A DNA stretch of 64,000 nt from assembly GCA_032207245.1 (NCBI GenBank), contig CM063509.1, positions 66,308,814-66,372,813 on the forward strand, written 5' to 3'. Under the pieces are notes generated by a model, which saw only the letters and a list, made by a program, of their open reading frames with translations, made no database searches and was not told the DNA's origin. The DNA comes from Pardosa pseudoannulata. Lineage: Eukaryota; Arthropoda; Arachnida; Araneae; Lycosidae. Made by a program: the position numbers and the translations under genes. Each line of letters opens with the position of its first letter. Position 1 is the stretch's first letter. Positions 35,582 through 48,502 of this stretch are shown here, one piece after another.

Positions 35582-35671
35582 AAACAATCCTTTACAATAA
35601 AAATTACAATAATCCTTTACAATAAACATTACAATAGACCTTTACAATAATCCTTTAACAATAAACATTAT
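35582..35671. repeat. Short tandem repeat (CAATCCTTTACAATAAA type)
   Basis: CCTTTACAATAA(A/T)CATTACAATA-like units repeat about four times with small shifts. Confidence 0.75.
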
Positions 35672-36330
35672 TATCGCTCTGTAACATTAAGCTTTGAACT
35701 TGTTACATAGGGTAATTTATTTTTCGAGATAGATCAAGAAATATCTTCCCCAAAGATTATTTCAAATAACCGTAACCATAGTAGATACCATATTTCATTT
35801 AATTCTAAGCTTTCAAATGTTATTTCTCTAGACGTAAATGTAGATAATGTTTTTTTTTCTCCCCCATAGAGGTCGTATTTTATTGAAACCAAACCACAAT
35901 GACCTATGACCTGACTTTTACGAGTAGGCGGTGTTAACGCAACGTTCTTATCGGGGATAATTCGAAAGGTAGCTAAGGGCAGAGTAACAGTCATAATTTC
36001 AAATGTTTTGCAGTTAGTGGGAGTTTTGTTTCAGAAACAGAACGAATTGCATATTTCAGTTGAACTTAGAACAAGTCGTACATTGTCCAGCGGTCAGAAT
36101 AAGAATTACCAAGGGAGGCTTTCAAAGCGTATTTATTCTATTTTCCAGTAGAGATGTATCTATCTTTTCATCTGTTCTTATTTGTTCTAAATATGCCATG
36201 AAGAATTGACTTAGAAGGAAGTGATACAGTACGAGACCTACTTTTTTCTGAACTTGATATATGCAATTAAATTTCACTTTCTTGTCGTTTTATTTTATGA
36301 ACTAATCTCACCTATTTTCAATATAAGACA
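35672..36330. other. No gene recognised
   Basis: Unique AT-rich DNA. The 86-codon minus frame at 35734-35994 has no motif. Confidence 0.4.
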
Positions 36331-39300
36331 GATTAATTTTATCATGGTTCAATTTGGGGCTCCGTAGTCCATTGAAATACTCGTTTTTTTTTGTGACACA
36401 AATGTGAGTCCACTATCTATTCAAGCCAACAAGAAAGTAATTTCTCCCTTGCTCTAAACTGGTGTGAATACATATTCACTCATTGGGATGCACTCAAGGC
36501 AGTGCCAAGTTCATCAAAGGGATCTATAATCTTGACTGAGTCGGGAAAAGCAGAATAAGAATGCATAAATTGGAATAAAAAAATTGCTCCAGTTTGGCTT
36601 TTTCTTGTTGCCATGCAGCTGAAATTCCTTTCGTTTCAATTTATGGACTAACCATACCTATTTGGTACAATATGCCTCTTTTCAATAGAAGAAATATTCA
36701 TTTTGTGATGGTTCGATTTGAGACTCTGTAGTCCATTGAAAAGCTTGGGTTTTTCCTTATGCCATACAAATGCAAGACCACTATATATTCAAGCCAATAG
36801 AAAGGTAATTTCTCCCTTGTCCTAACTGGGTGTGAATGCATAACCATCATTCAGATGTACTCAAGGCAATGACAAGTGCATCAAAGGGAACCATAATCTT
36901 GGTTGATTTCGGAAAATCAGAATAAGAACACATAACATTGGAATGAAAAAATTGCTCCAGTTTGGTCCTGCTTTGCAGACATGCAGCAGAAATTTCTTTC
37001 GTTTTAGTTTACGGACTAGCCATATCTACTTGGCACAATATGCTACCATTCAACATAAGAAATATTAATTTTGTCATGGTTACATTTGAGACTCTGTAGT
37101 CCATTGAAATGCTTGGGTTTTTCCTTATGTCATACAAATGCGAGACCACTATATATTCAAGCCAATAGAAAGGTAATTTCTCCCTTGTCCTAAATGGATG
37201 TGAATACATAACCATCATTGAGATGTACTCAAGGCAATGGCCAAATGCATGAATAGGATCCATAATCTTGGCTGATTTCGGAAAAGCAGAATAAGAACAC
37301 ATAACATTGGAATTAAAAAAATACTCCAGTTTGGAATTTTCTTGTTGCCATGCAGCTGAAATTCCTTTCGTTTTAGTTTTTGGACTAACCATATCTACTT
37401 GGCACAATATGCTACTTATCAACATAAGAAATATTCATTTTGTCATGGTTTGATTTGAGACTTTGTAGTCCATTGAAATGCTTGGATTTTCTTTAAGTCA
37501 CGGAAATGCAAGACCACTATCTATTCAAGCCAATAGAAAGGTAATTTCTCCTTTGTTTTAGACGAGTGTGAATGCATTACAATCATTGAGATGTACTGAA
37601 AGCAATGGCAAGTGTATCAAAGGGATCCATAATCTTGGTTGATTTCTTAAAAACAGAGTAAGAACACACAACATTGGAATAATAAATTACTCCTGTTTGG
37701 TCATACTTTCCAACCATGAGCTGAAATTCCTTTCGTTTTAGTTTACCGACTAACCATACCTATTTGGTACAATATGCCTCTTTTCAATAAAAGAAATACA
37801 CATTTTGTCATGATTCGATTTGGGGCTCTGTAGTCCATTGAAAAGCTTGGATTTTTCTGATGTCCCGCAAATGCAAGTCCACTAGCTTTCAAGCCAATAA
37901 AAAGGTAATTTTTCCCTTGTCCTCAACGATTGTGAATGCTTACCTACTCACTGGGATATACTTAAGGCAGTGCCAAATGCATCAAAGGGATCCATAATCT
38001 TAGCTGATTTTGGAAAAGCAGAATAAGAATACATAACATTGGTATAAAAAAATTACTCCAGTTTGGCTTTTTTTTTGTTGCCATGCAGTTGAAATTCCTT
38101 TCGTTTTAGTTTACGGACTAACCACACCTGTTTAGTACATACTCTTTTCAATAAGAAATATTCATTTTGTCATGGTTCGATTTGAGACTCTGTAGTCCAT
38201 TGAAATGCTTGGGTTTTTCCTTATGCCATTAAAATGCAAGACCAATATCTATTCAAACCAATAATAGAAAGGTAATTTCTCCTTTGTCCTAAACAAGTGC
38301 GAATGCATAACCATCATTCAGATGTACTCAAGGCAATGCCAAATGCATGAATAGGATCCATAATCTTGGCTGATTTTGGAAAAGAAGAATAAGAATACAT
38401 AACATTGGTATAAAAAAATTACTCCAGTTTGGCTTTGTCTTATTGCTATGCATATGAAGTTCATTTCAATTTAGTTTACGGACTAACCATGCCTATTTGG
38501 TATATACTCTTTTCAATATAAGAAATATTCATTTTGTCATGGTTCGATTTGAGACTCTGTAGTCCATTGAAATGCTTGGGTTTTTCTTATGTCACACAAA
38601 TGCATGTCCACTAGCTTTCAAACCAATAGGAAGGTAATTTCTCCCTTGTCCTAAACGAGTGTGAATGCATAGCCATCACTGAGATGTACTCAAAGCAATG
38701 GCAAGTGCATCAAAGGGATTCATAATCTTGGCTGATTTCGGAAAAGCAGAATAAGAACACATAACATTGGAATAAAAAAAATGCTCCAGTTTGGTCATGC
38801 TTTGCAGCTATGCAGCTGAAATTCCTTTCGTTTTAGTTTACGGACTAACCATACCTGTTTGGTACACATTCTTTTCAATAAGAAATATTCATTTTGTCAT
38901 GGTTCGATTTGAGACTCTGTAGTCCGTTGAAATGATTGGGTTTTTCCTTATACCATGCAAATGCAAAACCACTATCTATTCAAACCAATAATAGAAAGGT
39001 AATTCCTCCTTTGTCCTAAACGAGTGTGAATGCATACGTACTCACTGGGATATAGTCAAGGCAGGGCAAAATGCATCAAAGGGATCCATAATCTTGGTTG
39101 ATTTCGAAAAAGAAGAATAAGAACACATAACATTGGAATTTAAAAAATGCTTCAGTTTGGCATTTTCTTGTTTCTATGCAGCTAAAATTCCTTTCGTTTT
39201 AGTTTAAGGACTAACAGTACCTATTTGGTACATTATGCCTCTTTGTAATGTAAGAAATATTCATTTTGTCATGGCTCGATTTCAGACTCTGTAGTCCATT

Positions 39301-41585
39301 GAAATGCTATGGTTTTTCTTATGTCAAGGAAATGCATGTCCACTAGCTATTCAAGGTAATATGAAGGTAATTTCTCCCTTGTCCTAAACGAGTGTGAATG
39401 CATACCCACTCACTGGAATGTATTCAAGGCAGTGTAAATGCATCAAAGGGATTTATAATCTTGGCTGATATGGGAAAAGTAGAATAAGAATACATAAATT
39501 AGAATAGAAAAATTGTTCCAGTTTGGCTTTTTCTTGTTTTTATGCAACTAAAATTCCTTTTGTTTTAGTTTACGGACTAGCCATACCTATTTGGTACATA
39601 CTATTTTCAATATAAGAAATATTAATTCTATCATGGTTCGATTTGAGACTCTGTAGTCCATTGAAATGCTTGGGTATATCCTTATCCCATACGAATACAA
39701 GACCACTATATATTCAAGCCAAAAGAAAGGTAAGTTCTCCTTTGTCCTAAACGAGTGTGAAAGCATTACCATCATTGGGATGTATTCAAGGCAATGCCAA
39801 ATGCATGAAAAGGATCCAAAATATTCGCTGATTTTGGAAAAGCAGAAATAAGAATACATAACATTTTAATAAAAAAAATTGCTCCAGTTTGGTCTTGTTT
39901 CCATGCAACTGAAATTCTTTTCGTTTTAGTTTATGGGCTAACCATACCTATTTGGTACAATATGCCTCTTTTCAATATAAGAAATATTCATTTTGTCATG
40001 GTTCAATTTGGGACTCTATGATCCATTGAAATGCTTGGTTTTTCTTATGTCACGCAAATGCAAGTCCACTAACTATTCAAGCCAATAGGAAGGTAATTTC
40101 TCCCTTTTCCTAAACGAGTGTGAATGCATACCCACTCACTGGAATGTACTCAAGGCAGTGTCAAGTGCATCAAAGGGATTTATAATCTTGGCTGAGTTGG
40201 GAAAAGTAGAATAAGAATACATAAATTAGAATAAAAGCATTGCTCCAGTTTGGCTTTTTCTTGTTGCCATGCATATGAAGTTCCTTTCGTTTTAGTTTAC
40301 GGACTAACCATGCCTATTTGGTAATACTCTTTTCAATATAAGAAATATTCATTCTATCAGGGTTCGATTTGAGACTCTGTAGTCCGTTGAAATGCTTGGG
40401 TATATCCTTATACCATGCAAATGCAAGACCACTATCTATTCAAGCCAATAGAAAGGTAATTTCTTCTTTGTCCTAAACGAGTGTGAATGCGTAACCATCA
40501 TTGAGATGTACTCAAATTAATAGCAATGACAAATGCATCAAAGGGGTCCATAATCTTGGTTGATTTCGGAAAAGAAGAATAAGAACACATAATATTGGAA
40601 TAAAAAAAATTGCTCCAGTTTGGTCATGCTTTGCTGTCCTGCAGCTGAAATACCTTTCGTTTTAGTTTACGGACTAACCATATCTACTTGGCATAATATG
40701 CTACCTTTCAACATAAGAAATATTAATTTTGTCATGGTTTGATTTGAGACTCTATATTCCATTGAAATGCTTGGATTTTCTTTATGTCACACGAATGTAA
40801 GACCACTATCTATTCAAGCCAATAGAAAGGTAATTTCTTCTTTGCCGTAAACGAGTGTGAATGCGTAACCATCTTTGAGATGTACTCAAAGCAGTAGCAA
40901 TGACAAGTGCATCAAAGGGGTCCATAATCTTGGTTAATTTCGGAAAAGCAGAATAAGAACACATAACATTGGAATAAAAAAAAATTGCTCCAGTTTGGTC
41001 ATACTTTGCAGCCATGCAGCTTAAATTCCTTTTGTTTTAGTTTAGTGACTAACCATACCTATTTGGTAAAATATGCCATTTTTCAATATAAGAAATATTC
41101 ATTTTGTCATAGTTCAATTTGGGGCTCTGTAGTCCATTGAAATGCTTGGGTTTTTCCTTATGCCATGCAAATGCAAGACCACTATCGATTCAATCCAATA
41201 GGAAGGTAATTTCTCCCTTGTCCTAAACGAGTGTGAATGCATACCTACTTACTGGGATGTACTGAAAGCAGTGTCAAGTGCATCAAAGGGATCCATAATC
41301 TTGGTTGATTTCGGAAAAACAGAGTAAGAACACATAACTTTGGAATAAAAAATTGCTCCTGTTTGGTCATACTTTGCAACCATGCAGCTGAAATTCCTTT
41401 CGTTTTAGTTTACGGACAAACCATACCTATTTGGTACAATATGCCTCTTTTCAATGTAAGAAATATTCGTTTTTTCATAGTTCGATTCAGGGCTCTGTAG
41501 TCCATTGAAATACTCTGTTTTTCTTATGTCACACAAATGCGAGTCCACTGTCTATTCAAGCAAGCATGAAGGTAATTTCTCGATT
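36331..41585. repeat. Satellite, ~366-bp unit, about 14 copies
   Basis: TTTCGTTTTAGTTTACGGAC-type landmarks recur at about 36993, 37365, 37732, 38100, 38473, 38830, 39190, 39560, 39925, 40285, 40655, 41030 and 41400. Each unit contains GACTCTGTAGTCCATTGAAA, AGGTAATTTCTCC and AAAGGGATCCATAATCTTGG. Minus-strand frames up to 138 codons are repeat artefacts (the same peptide recurs at 37.0-37.4 and 39.6-39.9 kb). Confidence 0.93.
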
Positions 41586-41589
41586 GTCT

Positions 41590-41726
41590 AAGGGCCGGTC
41601 TCACCAAAGTCGTTTAACGCTAAATGCGATTAATCTCTGTTTAAACGGAGAATTGGGTATCACCATTTGTTGGAGCCATGGGTTAATCATGGTTAGTCAT
41701 TAAACGACTTTGGTGAGACCAGTTCT
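41590..41726. mobile_element. MITE with ~28-bp terminal inverted repeats
   Basis: Left end AGGGCCGGTCTCACCAAAGT then CGTTTAACG. The right end in reverse complement is ACTGGTCTCACCAAAGTCGT then TTAATG. A possible CTA duplication lies at both edges. It starts where the 366-bp array stops. No coding capacity; superfamily not identified. Confidence 0.8.
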
Positions 41727-41727
41727 A

Positions 41728-42094
41728 GGCTAGACTGCTTGCATTAAAAAAATTTAACCAAGCTAACCCACAAGTGCAGAATATCCAAAATAGTTTAACT
41801 CTAAGGGGTTTACTCTGGACGTTGCGAGTTAGTTGGAACGTTCATTGGGACGTCATTTTGACGTCAGCCTGATCGTTTGCAAGCAAAATGTCCTCAAGCT
41901 GACATCAAAGTGACGTCACAACTAACATTCGAACCGAACCGCAACTGTAGGGTAACTGTAGGTAGAGTAAGGGCCTTAGTATGATTGTGTTAAAAGTAAC
42001 TTGTTCTTAATATCATTCCGGAATCTAATTAACATCACCAAATATAGGACATCGTTTTAGTTTTGGTTAGCTTTTTAAGTTTTTTTGGCTACCT
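41728..42094. other. No gene; TGACGTCA-rich inverted motifs near 41850-41930
   Basis: CATTTTGACGTCAGCCTGAT and, further on, GCTGACATCAAAGTGACGTC are in inverted arrangement. It may be a decayed hairpin element. Otherwise nothing recognised. Confidence 0.4.
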
Positions 42095-42098
42095 TTAA

Positions 42099-42706
42099 CC
42101 CTCTAAGCGGTTCGCACGTACAATACCTCCAAACCGATGATGTCTCCAAAGCGGTTGTCACGTACAATTTTCGACGCCTCAAAAACGTTCCAAAAATGGA
42201 TGTAATGTACATGTGTGCCAGTGTTTCAGGTAGGAGGGTCAGGTCGATTGTTTAGAAACTCAATCCCTCTTTGACTGACATTTGTTGAGGGATGCACCCC
42301 TACTCCCTGACTCACAAAGACGCTGATAGCTTTTCATGGCTTTGTAAATCTCTCTTTCGAAGTATTTCTTTTGCGGTAACAGATGTATCTCTAATTGCAC
42401 CACTTAAATATCTTGGATAACTTTCGTAAAAAAATACAGATAACTTTCTTAAAGAATATTTTTATTTGTACTTTTAGAATCCATTATTTCTTATGGGATG
42501 ATCTTCGAGACTTAACGAGAGTTATGTGTATTAAAAATTAACAATCTATAAAATCTATTTATATATCTATTTATTACTGGAATTAAAGGGACAGTAACGA
42601 GGGTAGGTTTCCCGTATTCCATTCCAGTCGACAAAGGGTGAAGTAAAAAATCATAGAACGCTTTCATAATCAGACTTTTTTTAATCGGTGTGTTCCACTC
42701 GGAGGG
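42099..42706 (+). mobile_element. TTAA-flanked piggyBac-like MITE
   Basis: 608 bp between TTAA at 42095-42098 and 42707-42710. Ends CCCTCTAAGCGG and, reverse complement, CCCTCCGAGTGG are imperfect inverted repeats. Near the left end, AAGCGGTTCGCACGTACAAT (42105-42124) and AAGCGGTTGTCACGTACAAT (42149-42168) are direct repeats 44 bp apart. No coding frame. Confidence 0.75.
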
Positions 42707-42995
42707 TTAACATTCTTTGCTTATTTGAATATTATAAATGGTTGCCTTATGCTACTTACTTCCAGAAATTTATTTTGAACATTCAGACATCATTCATGAA
42801 TGACTAATGATTCTTTTCTTTTTTTCTTTTTTGTTTTACGGTTGCGGAGTGGTAAATATCTCAAAGCCTAATCTTTAGAGGAGGCTGTTTACTACCAAGG
42901 GTTTAAGAAAGTCATGTGACAACATCTGGAATATACGACCCACCCGTCAAACCCACCGACTTCAACTACTCTGTACTACAGCTAACCGCTATTAA

Positions 42996-43378
42996 CCCCT
43001 TCCCTCTTTTGCCCTTACTCCGTACGGGCACAGCTTTCGGGCCTTTACTGATTTGCTCGTACGGTGTACGGGCCGTTTAGCCACCGTTTCAGCTAAAGAT
43101 CTTTATTAAGATAACGTTGAAGGACGGGTTCCCACTTCATCATAGGGACAGGACAAACTGAAGGGTCAGCTAGAATGAAGTTCTATGTACAAGACACGTA
43201 ACACCTGGGTCAACATTTGTGGGAAAATATCTAGAAAAATCTGTCTCCGACAGCGTGTACCTCCTTTTTATTTGGAAATTTAATAAATTGTCCGCTAGGG
43301 CCATGTAGGATTATAATTGGTCAGGCCTCTTCTCCGAGGGCGTAAACTGTAGCCCCAGTGGTCAATTTAGGTTAGGGG
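42996..43378 (+). mobile_element. piggyBac-type 5' end, possibly a 383-bp derivative
   Basis: TTAA at 42992-42995 is followed by CCCCTTCCCTCTTTTGCCC and about 75 bp matching the 5' end of the element at 45086. The two dyads are at 43012-43028 (degenerate) and 43056-43072. A right terminus is plausible at GGGG before TTAA 43379-43382, but this end has no strong match. Confidence 0.6.
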
Positions 43379-43462
43379 TTAAAAAGGGGAATGGAAAATG
43401 ACGTTGGAATTTTTACCCTTGATTTAAGTTTTGAAAACCCCTGACAATTTTCCTTACATACC

Positions 43463-44635
<1,173 letters not shown>

Positions 44636-44960
44636 TCTGCAGTTTTGGGATGTGTCTCCAAAAGGAGACGCTTCGGCACAGGGATTTCTCGAATTACGAA
44701 AATATTCTTATTTAAGGATATCATTTTTTCCTTACCTCTTTATCTTATTTGGATATGATTCCTCATTTATTACTGACAGTTCATTCGGTTGTCTTTAGTC
44801 CAGCATTGGGATTAAATGACTCGTCACTAGTCCTTTTTGACTACCTCCGTTGCAAACTGTAAGACGAAAAACATCACTCATATGTTCTTTCAGTTTATCA
44901 CTCATATTTTCCTTGCGTCTATCACTCACATTAGTTTTTAGTCATCACTCATGTTGAATC
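44636..44960. repeat. Dispersed repeat family X, copy 1
   Basis: GTTTTGGGATGTGTCTCCAA, GGGATTTCTCGAATTACGAA and TATTTAAGGATATCATTTTT, followed by a ...CAGCATTGGGATTAAA... stretch. It aligns with 47355-47575 and 47653-47790. Nature unknown. Confidence 0.6.
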
Positions 44961-45004
44961 ACATGCAACTCTTGCCACTCTTTGTCCTCACCTAACTTGT
45001 CTCA

Positions 45005-45063
45005 GTCGGCCAAGGCAACGATCTTGTAACTGAGAGGTTGCAGGTTCGGAATCCTAGCCGGCC
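45005..45063 (+). tRNA. tRNA-like sequence, probable pseudogene or SINE head
   Basis: GTCGGCCAAGGCAACGATCT, then loop CTTGTAA (would be TGT, Thr), AGAGGTTGCAGG, B box GGTTCGGAATCC with one extra base, and closing AGCCGGC that pairs with the start. The extra base in the T loop and the weak anticodon stem argue against a working tRNA. It differs from the Arg-like SINE head. Confidence 0.35.
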
Positions 45064-45101
45064 TATGATCCGCCTTGTTCGTCAATCCCTTCTCTGTTTC
45101 G

Positions 45102-45118
45102 CCCGTACGCCGTACGGG
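45102..45118. promoter_or_regulatory. Outer 17-bp dyad at piggyBac 5' end (copy 2)
   Basis: CCCGTACGCCGTACGGG, perfect 8-bp arms around one C, 16 bp inside the terminus. Confidence 0.7.
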
Positions 45119-45145
45119 TACAGCTTTCGGGACTTTACTGATTTG

Positions 45146-45162
45146 CCCGAACGGCGTACGGG
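45146..45162. promoter_or_regulatory. Inner 17-bp dyad at piggyBac 5' end (copy 2)
   Basis: CCCGAACGGCGTACGGG, one arm mismatch; starts 44 bp after the outer dyad. Confidence 0.65.
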
Positions 45163-45429
45163 CAATCTGATTTCTATTTCACTTGCACTGTTTCGTCCGT
45201 ATTTTTTCCAATTTTAGTAACAAATTATTCGTATAGATGTCCAGTAAATGATAGTTTGCAGTTTATTGTATTTTCTACTCTGGTTCAAAAGCGCGGGTTT
45301 TTTTTCGCATGTTTTGTATCAGAAGATGAATTGTTATCTTTCAGTGTATAGTTTTCTGGTTATATTTTACTAACCGCCTGATAATTTTATTGATGTAAGA
45401 GTTGAATAATATATTTTTACTTTTAAATA

Positions 45430-45747
45430 ATGGATAATTCAGAGCGTATGGAGCTCATTTCTTGTGATTCGAACTGTGACTCGGAATCAGAAACTGAATT
45501 ATCTGTAAATGATAGTAGCGAAAGTTTACTAGATGACCTGGATAGTAGTGACTCTGATAGTAGTACAGATGGAATCAGTCAAGCAAGACAATTTTTTGAA
45601 ATTAATTGTGATAATCCTTCGGATCCGCCTCCTAGATTTGCTTTCACTGGAATTCCAAAAATTAACTTGGATATCGATGAGACTAAAGGTAAACTTCAGT
45701 TCTATGATGCTTTCATGGAAAGAAAAAAAGTTGTAATAAATGCTTAA
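45430..45747 (+). CDS. piggyBac transposase N-terminal fragment, copy 2
   Basis: A 105-codon frame with the same start and stop as 31118-31435. It has an acidic Ser/Asp-rich N-terminus, then PPPRFAFTGIPKINL and LQFYDAF, the entry motif of the piggyBac DDE domain. By eye the two coding copies differ at about 11 of 318 nucleotides (7 replacement, 4 silent) with no indel. That ratio gives little sign of purifying selection. Both share the same 3' break after VVINA, so the internal deletion predates their separation. No catalytic domain. I read it as a deletion-derivative remnant; a regulatory short protein is only a possibility. Confidence 0.7.
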   Translation: MDNSERMELISCDSNCDSESETELSVNDSSESLLDDLDSSDSDSSTDGISQARQFFEINCDNPSDPPPRFAFTGIPKINLDIDETKGKLQFYDAFMERKKVVINA

Positions 45748-45887
45748 AAATATTAGAAATGTTAATTTTAATAACATATCTTTACTTAAAAATGTAAAAT
45801 GAACAACAAAAAAAAAAAAATGCAGTTAAAAAAATGGGACATTTTTTTGACCGAATTCTGGAAAAAATGAAATTGTCAAAGGGTTAA

Positions 45888-46041
45888 AGGTGACTGGGGC
45901 AATAAAATAGGTTCGTGGTCACAATGTCTTAAATGTTCTCAATTAACACTTTTGGGGATGGCCGGCCAAGCCTATGGGTCTTCTGCTTGGTCCCTGCTTC
46001 AAAATTACGAGGACCTACTTGAGAGAAGTCGTTTTCTCTTA
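45888..46041. other. Short spacer between two piggyBac elements
   Basis: No feature seen. Confidence 0.5.
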
Positions 46042-46370
46042 TTAACTCCTTCCAATTTCATTTTATTTCGGGATTATGGGTCAAAAAATGTCAATTTTTT
46101 ACCCATATGTTATTTTTATACATACATAGTTTTTTAAACATAATAGCATCATTCGCATACAAAATTTCCTAAAAATTATCGTAAAAAATCAATTTAACCC
46201 CTTCCGGTATGATTTAATAATAAAAAAATTGCATGAAATAACCATTTAATTTTTATTTAAAAAACTTGTTTCATTTTACAATTCTTACATATTCTTAATT
46301 AAAATCCACTTTTTACATAGTGTTAAATAATATCAGAAACAGTAAAATTAAGAAATATCAAAGCAAAACA

Positions 46371-46571
46371 TTAATAAGGTATACAGATAATAGTCTTCAA
46401 GCTAGTGGTACTTTTCAAAACAAAGTGCAAAGGAATTCTTAATTGTTTACACCGCCAAGTAGTCTCACTTTTAATTTGATTCTTGTAACACACACGGCAT
46501 TTCTTAGTAGGTTTTCTTTTATTCTGACTCATTAATTTGGCAATGACTTGTACCAAGTAAACAATATGCAA
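46371..46571 (-). pseudogene. piggyBac transposase C-terminal remnant (nested element)
   Basis: The 66-codon frame contains KKCRVCYKN, SETTWRC and PLHFV, matching the C-terminal cysteine-rich domain (CxxC...ET-x-W-x-C...PLH). After PLHFV the family pattern continues in another frame (F-E-K-Y-H, a stop, then L-E-D-Y-Y-L-Y), so there is a frameshift near 46415. Several expected cysteines are missing. It is a dead copy of a different piggyBac lineage from the outer element. Confidence 0.75.
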
Positions 46572-46674
46572 TAGTGACTTGTGATTTTCACAAGTGATAA
46601 AAGTGTTGCCAAATTCAGTACACTAGAAATTTTAAACTAAATTAATTATCATATTTAACAGTAACTTTAATCGC

Positions 46675-46695
46675 ATGACGAGTGTAGCTCGTCAT
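46675..46695. promoter_or_regulatory. Inner dyad at 5' end of nested element
   Basis: ATGACGAG and CTCGTCAT, perfect 8-bp arms, spacer TGTAG. Confidence 0.65.
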
Positions 46696-46718
46696 TGTGC
46701 GGTATGGAATGAAAAACT

Positions 46719-46741
46719 AATGACGAGCTAGACTCGTCATT
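46719..46741. promoter_or_regulatory. Outer dyad at 5' end of nested element
   Basis: AATGACGAG and CTCGTCATT, perfect 9-bp arms, spacer CTAGA. The 17-bp core ends 16 bp from the terminus. Confidence 0.68.
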
Positions 46742-46940
46742 TTACCGGAAGGGGTTAAACAAATGAGTAATTTAGCTGTATAGTTGGCTTTCTGTACGAC
46801 AGAAATTATTCGACTTTGAAGTCAATTCACACTAACTATAAATATAAAGCTTAGAATACCTAACTTTTATCTTGAATTAAATTTTATTTATATCCTATGC
46901 ATTTACATAAATGATTATGAAATTATTAATCAAAATTTGG

Positions 46941-47063
<123 letters not shown>

Positions 47064-47162
47064 CTAGTAGCCAGAAAAGTAAACAAAAGCATTCGAAACC
47101 ATAAAAAGCACATGTGAAATAATTCGGGAAAGACTGATTGCACAGTGTAAAATTTCACAGTG

Positions 47163-47179
47163 CCCGAGCTACACTCGGG
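47163..47179. promoter_or_regulatory. Inner dyad at 5' end of outer element
   Basis: CCCGAGCTACACTCGGG, perfect 6-bp arms with a 5-bp spacer. Confidence 0.65.
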
Positions 47180-47206
47180 ATGAGCCAGGATGGTACATTT
47201 CGCCTG

Positions 47207-47223
47207 CCCGAGTTCAGCTCGGA
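47207..47223. promoter_or_regulatory. Outer dyad at 5' end of outer element
   Basis: CCCGAGTTCAGCTCGGA, one end mismatch, 44 bp from the inner dyad and 14 bp from the terminus. Confidence 0.62.
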
Positions 47224-47354
47224 AAAACCGGAAGGGGTTAAGTAGTGCTCATTAAAATAAAAGGCTCACCCTTTGGCCTTAATACGAGAGCCTGCCGGCT
47301 CAATCGTGCTTGATTTGTCCAAGTGGCATTAGAAACAACAGCAGCAATCTCACT

Positions 47355-47575
47355 TGTGGGATGTATTACCAAAAAGAAGGCACTGCTGCACTGGGATTCT
47401 TCTTATTATGAAAAGATTCGTTTTTAAGGTTAAAATTTTTTTTTTATCTTCTTGCCTTATCTGAGTATGATACTTCATTGACAGATCGTTTGGCTACGTT
47501 AGCTGAGCATTGGCTTTAAACTTCACTTGTGAGCTCTGAGTTTTCTCCATTGCTACCTATAAGATAAAAGGTCTC
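47355..47575. repeat. Dispersed repeat family X, copy 2
   Basis: TGGGATGTATTACCAAAAAG, CTGGGATTCTTCTTATTATG, ATCTGAGTATGATACTTCAT and GAGCATTGGCTTTAAAC align with copy 1 at 44636. Confidence 0.6.
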
Positions 47576-47652
47576 TCTGTACAAATACTTTCTTCCCGTG
47601 TATTCTCATATATTAAGCCATAAATGTTCTTCCATTACTCTTTGGCTCTACT

Positions 47653-47790
47653 ACAGTTTTGGGATGTTTCTCCAATAGGAGAAACATAAACTGACTCTAA
47701 AGGAGACGATGCTGAGCAACAATTTGTTGTTTTAGGAAAATAATCCTATTTAATAATCACATTTTTTCTTACCCTTTCTTTATCATGGAT
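47653..47790. repeat. Dispersed repeat family X, copy 3
   Basis: GTTTTGGGATGTTTCTCCAA, TAGGAAAATAATCCTATTTA and CACATTTTTTCTTACC align with the first half of copy 1. The following 47791-48429 is unique, with no gene supported. Confidence 0.55.
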
Positions 47791-48429
47791 AGTCATGGTT
47801 CAAAAAAGAGCAGCTATGTTTCTAATCCATTTTCTTATGTGTGGAAGAAGACCCGGAGGAGAACTTGAAAAAGATACCAGCAAGACCTTGTTATGAACCA
47901 GACGTCCTGGAGTTTGAATACCCGATGAGGAGCCGTAAGAATCTAGTTTGTGCCTGAACTTCTGGAGAGGAACTCGCGGTACTTAGAACAATATCAAGTG
48001 CCCCATAAAGGGTACTTGAATCATTGAAAGAGTTACTGAATCTTTTGTGACTTTAGAGGTAGTAGGTTACACTGAACCCACTATTATAGTTCGTGGATTT
48101 CTCTTCGCTGAGGTTGTCTCTCACAATAGTTCAACTCTCGAAAAGGATTATACTTGGGACAAGAATTCCGAACTTGGTCACATATCTGTTCTTCGTCCGG
48201 AATTCGTTTGACCTGGGACATGGTATCTGTCACAACGCGACTAGCCTCCCTAGGTTCGAGCGAAAATCTTCCTGTCCCGCCCATGCTTGAACTGTGTGGA
48301 CTGCAGCCGCTTTATATGTGTCTTCTCAATACATGGTCTCTGACTACTAGAGTTTGCTTTAAAAAGTATTTTGGAGTGAATAATTATCATTGTATTTTGG
48401 TGAGTGGTGGTGATTCTTGCCCGTTGTCC

Positions 48430-48500
48430 TGACGAATGGTTAGGGTACTGACTTTCGGTACCGGAGTTTGTGGGTTAGAATTCCATTGTGGCATGAAAGT
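48430..48500 (+). mobile_element. SINE tRNA-like head only
   Basis: GACGAATGGTTAGGGTACTG, loop CTTTCGGTA, GGAGTTTGTGGG and a damaged B box (GGTTAGAATTCC). The body is missing; the 300-bp satellite begins immediately after. Confidence 0.7.
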
Positions 48501-48502
48501 TC

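Larger units (their letters stand above)
45086..45883 (+). mobile_element. piggyBac-type non-autonomous element, copy 2
   Basis: 798 bp. The right end CCCTTTGACAATTTC (reverse complement) abuts TTAA at 45884-45887. The left end TCCCTTCTCTG follows TCAA, a decayed TTAA at 45082-45085. Contains the N-terminal transposase fragment and two 5' dyads. Internal sequence is close to copy 1 at 30990-31791. Confidence 0.82.
46198..46754 (-). mobile_element. piggyBac-type element nested in the outer element
   Basis: 557 bp with perfect 12-bp inverted ends CCCCTTCCGGTA, flanked by TTAA at 46194-46197 and 46755-46758. The host sequence AATCAATTTAA / TTAAACAAATGAG rejoins to match the uninterrupted site at 235-250 of this window. 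Contains a C-terminal transposase remnant. Confidence 0.92.

Noticed and set aside
37009..37425. 138-codon minus-strand frame
   Set aside because: It lies wholly in the 366-bp satellite and the same peptide recurs in other units (for example 39587-39859), broken differently. Repeat artefact.
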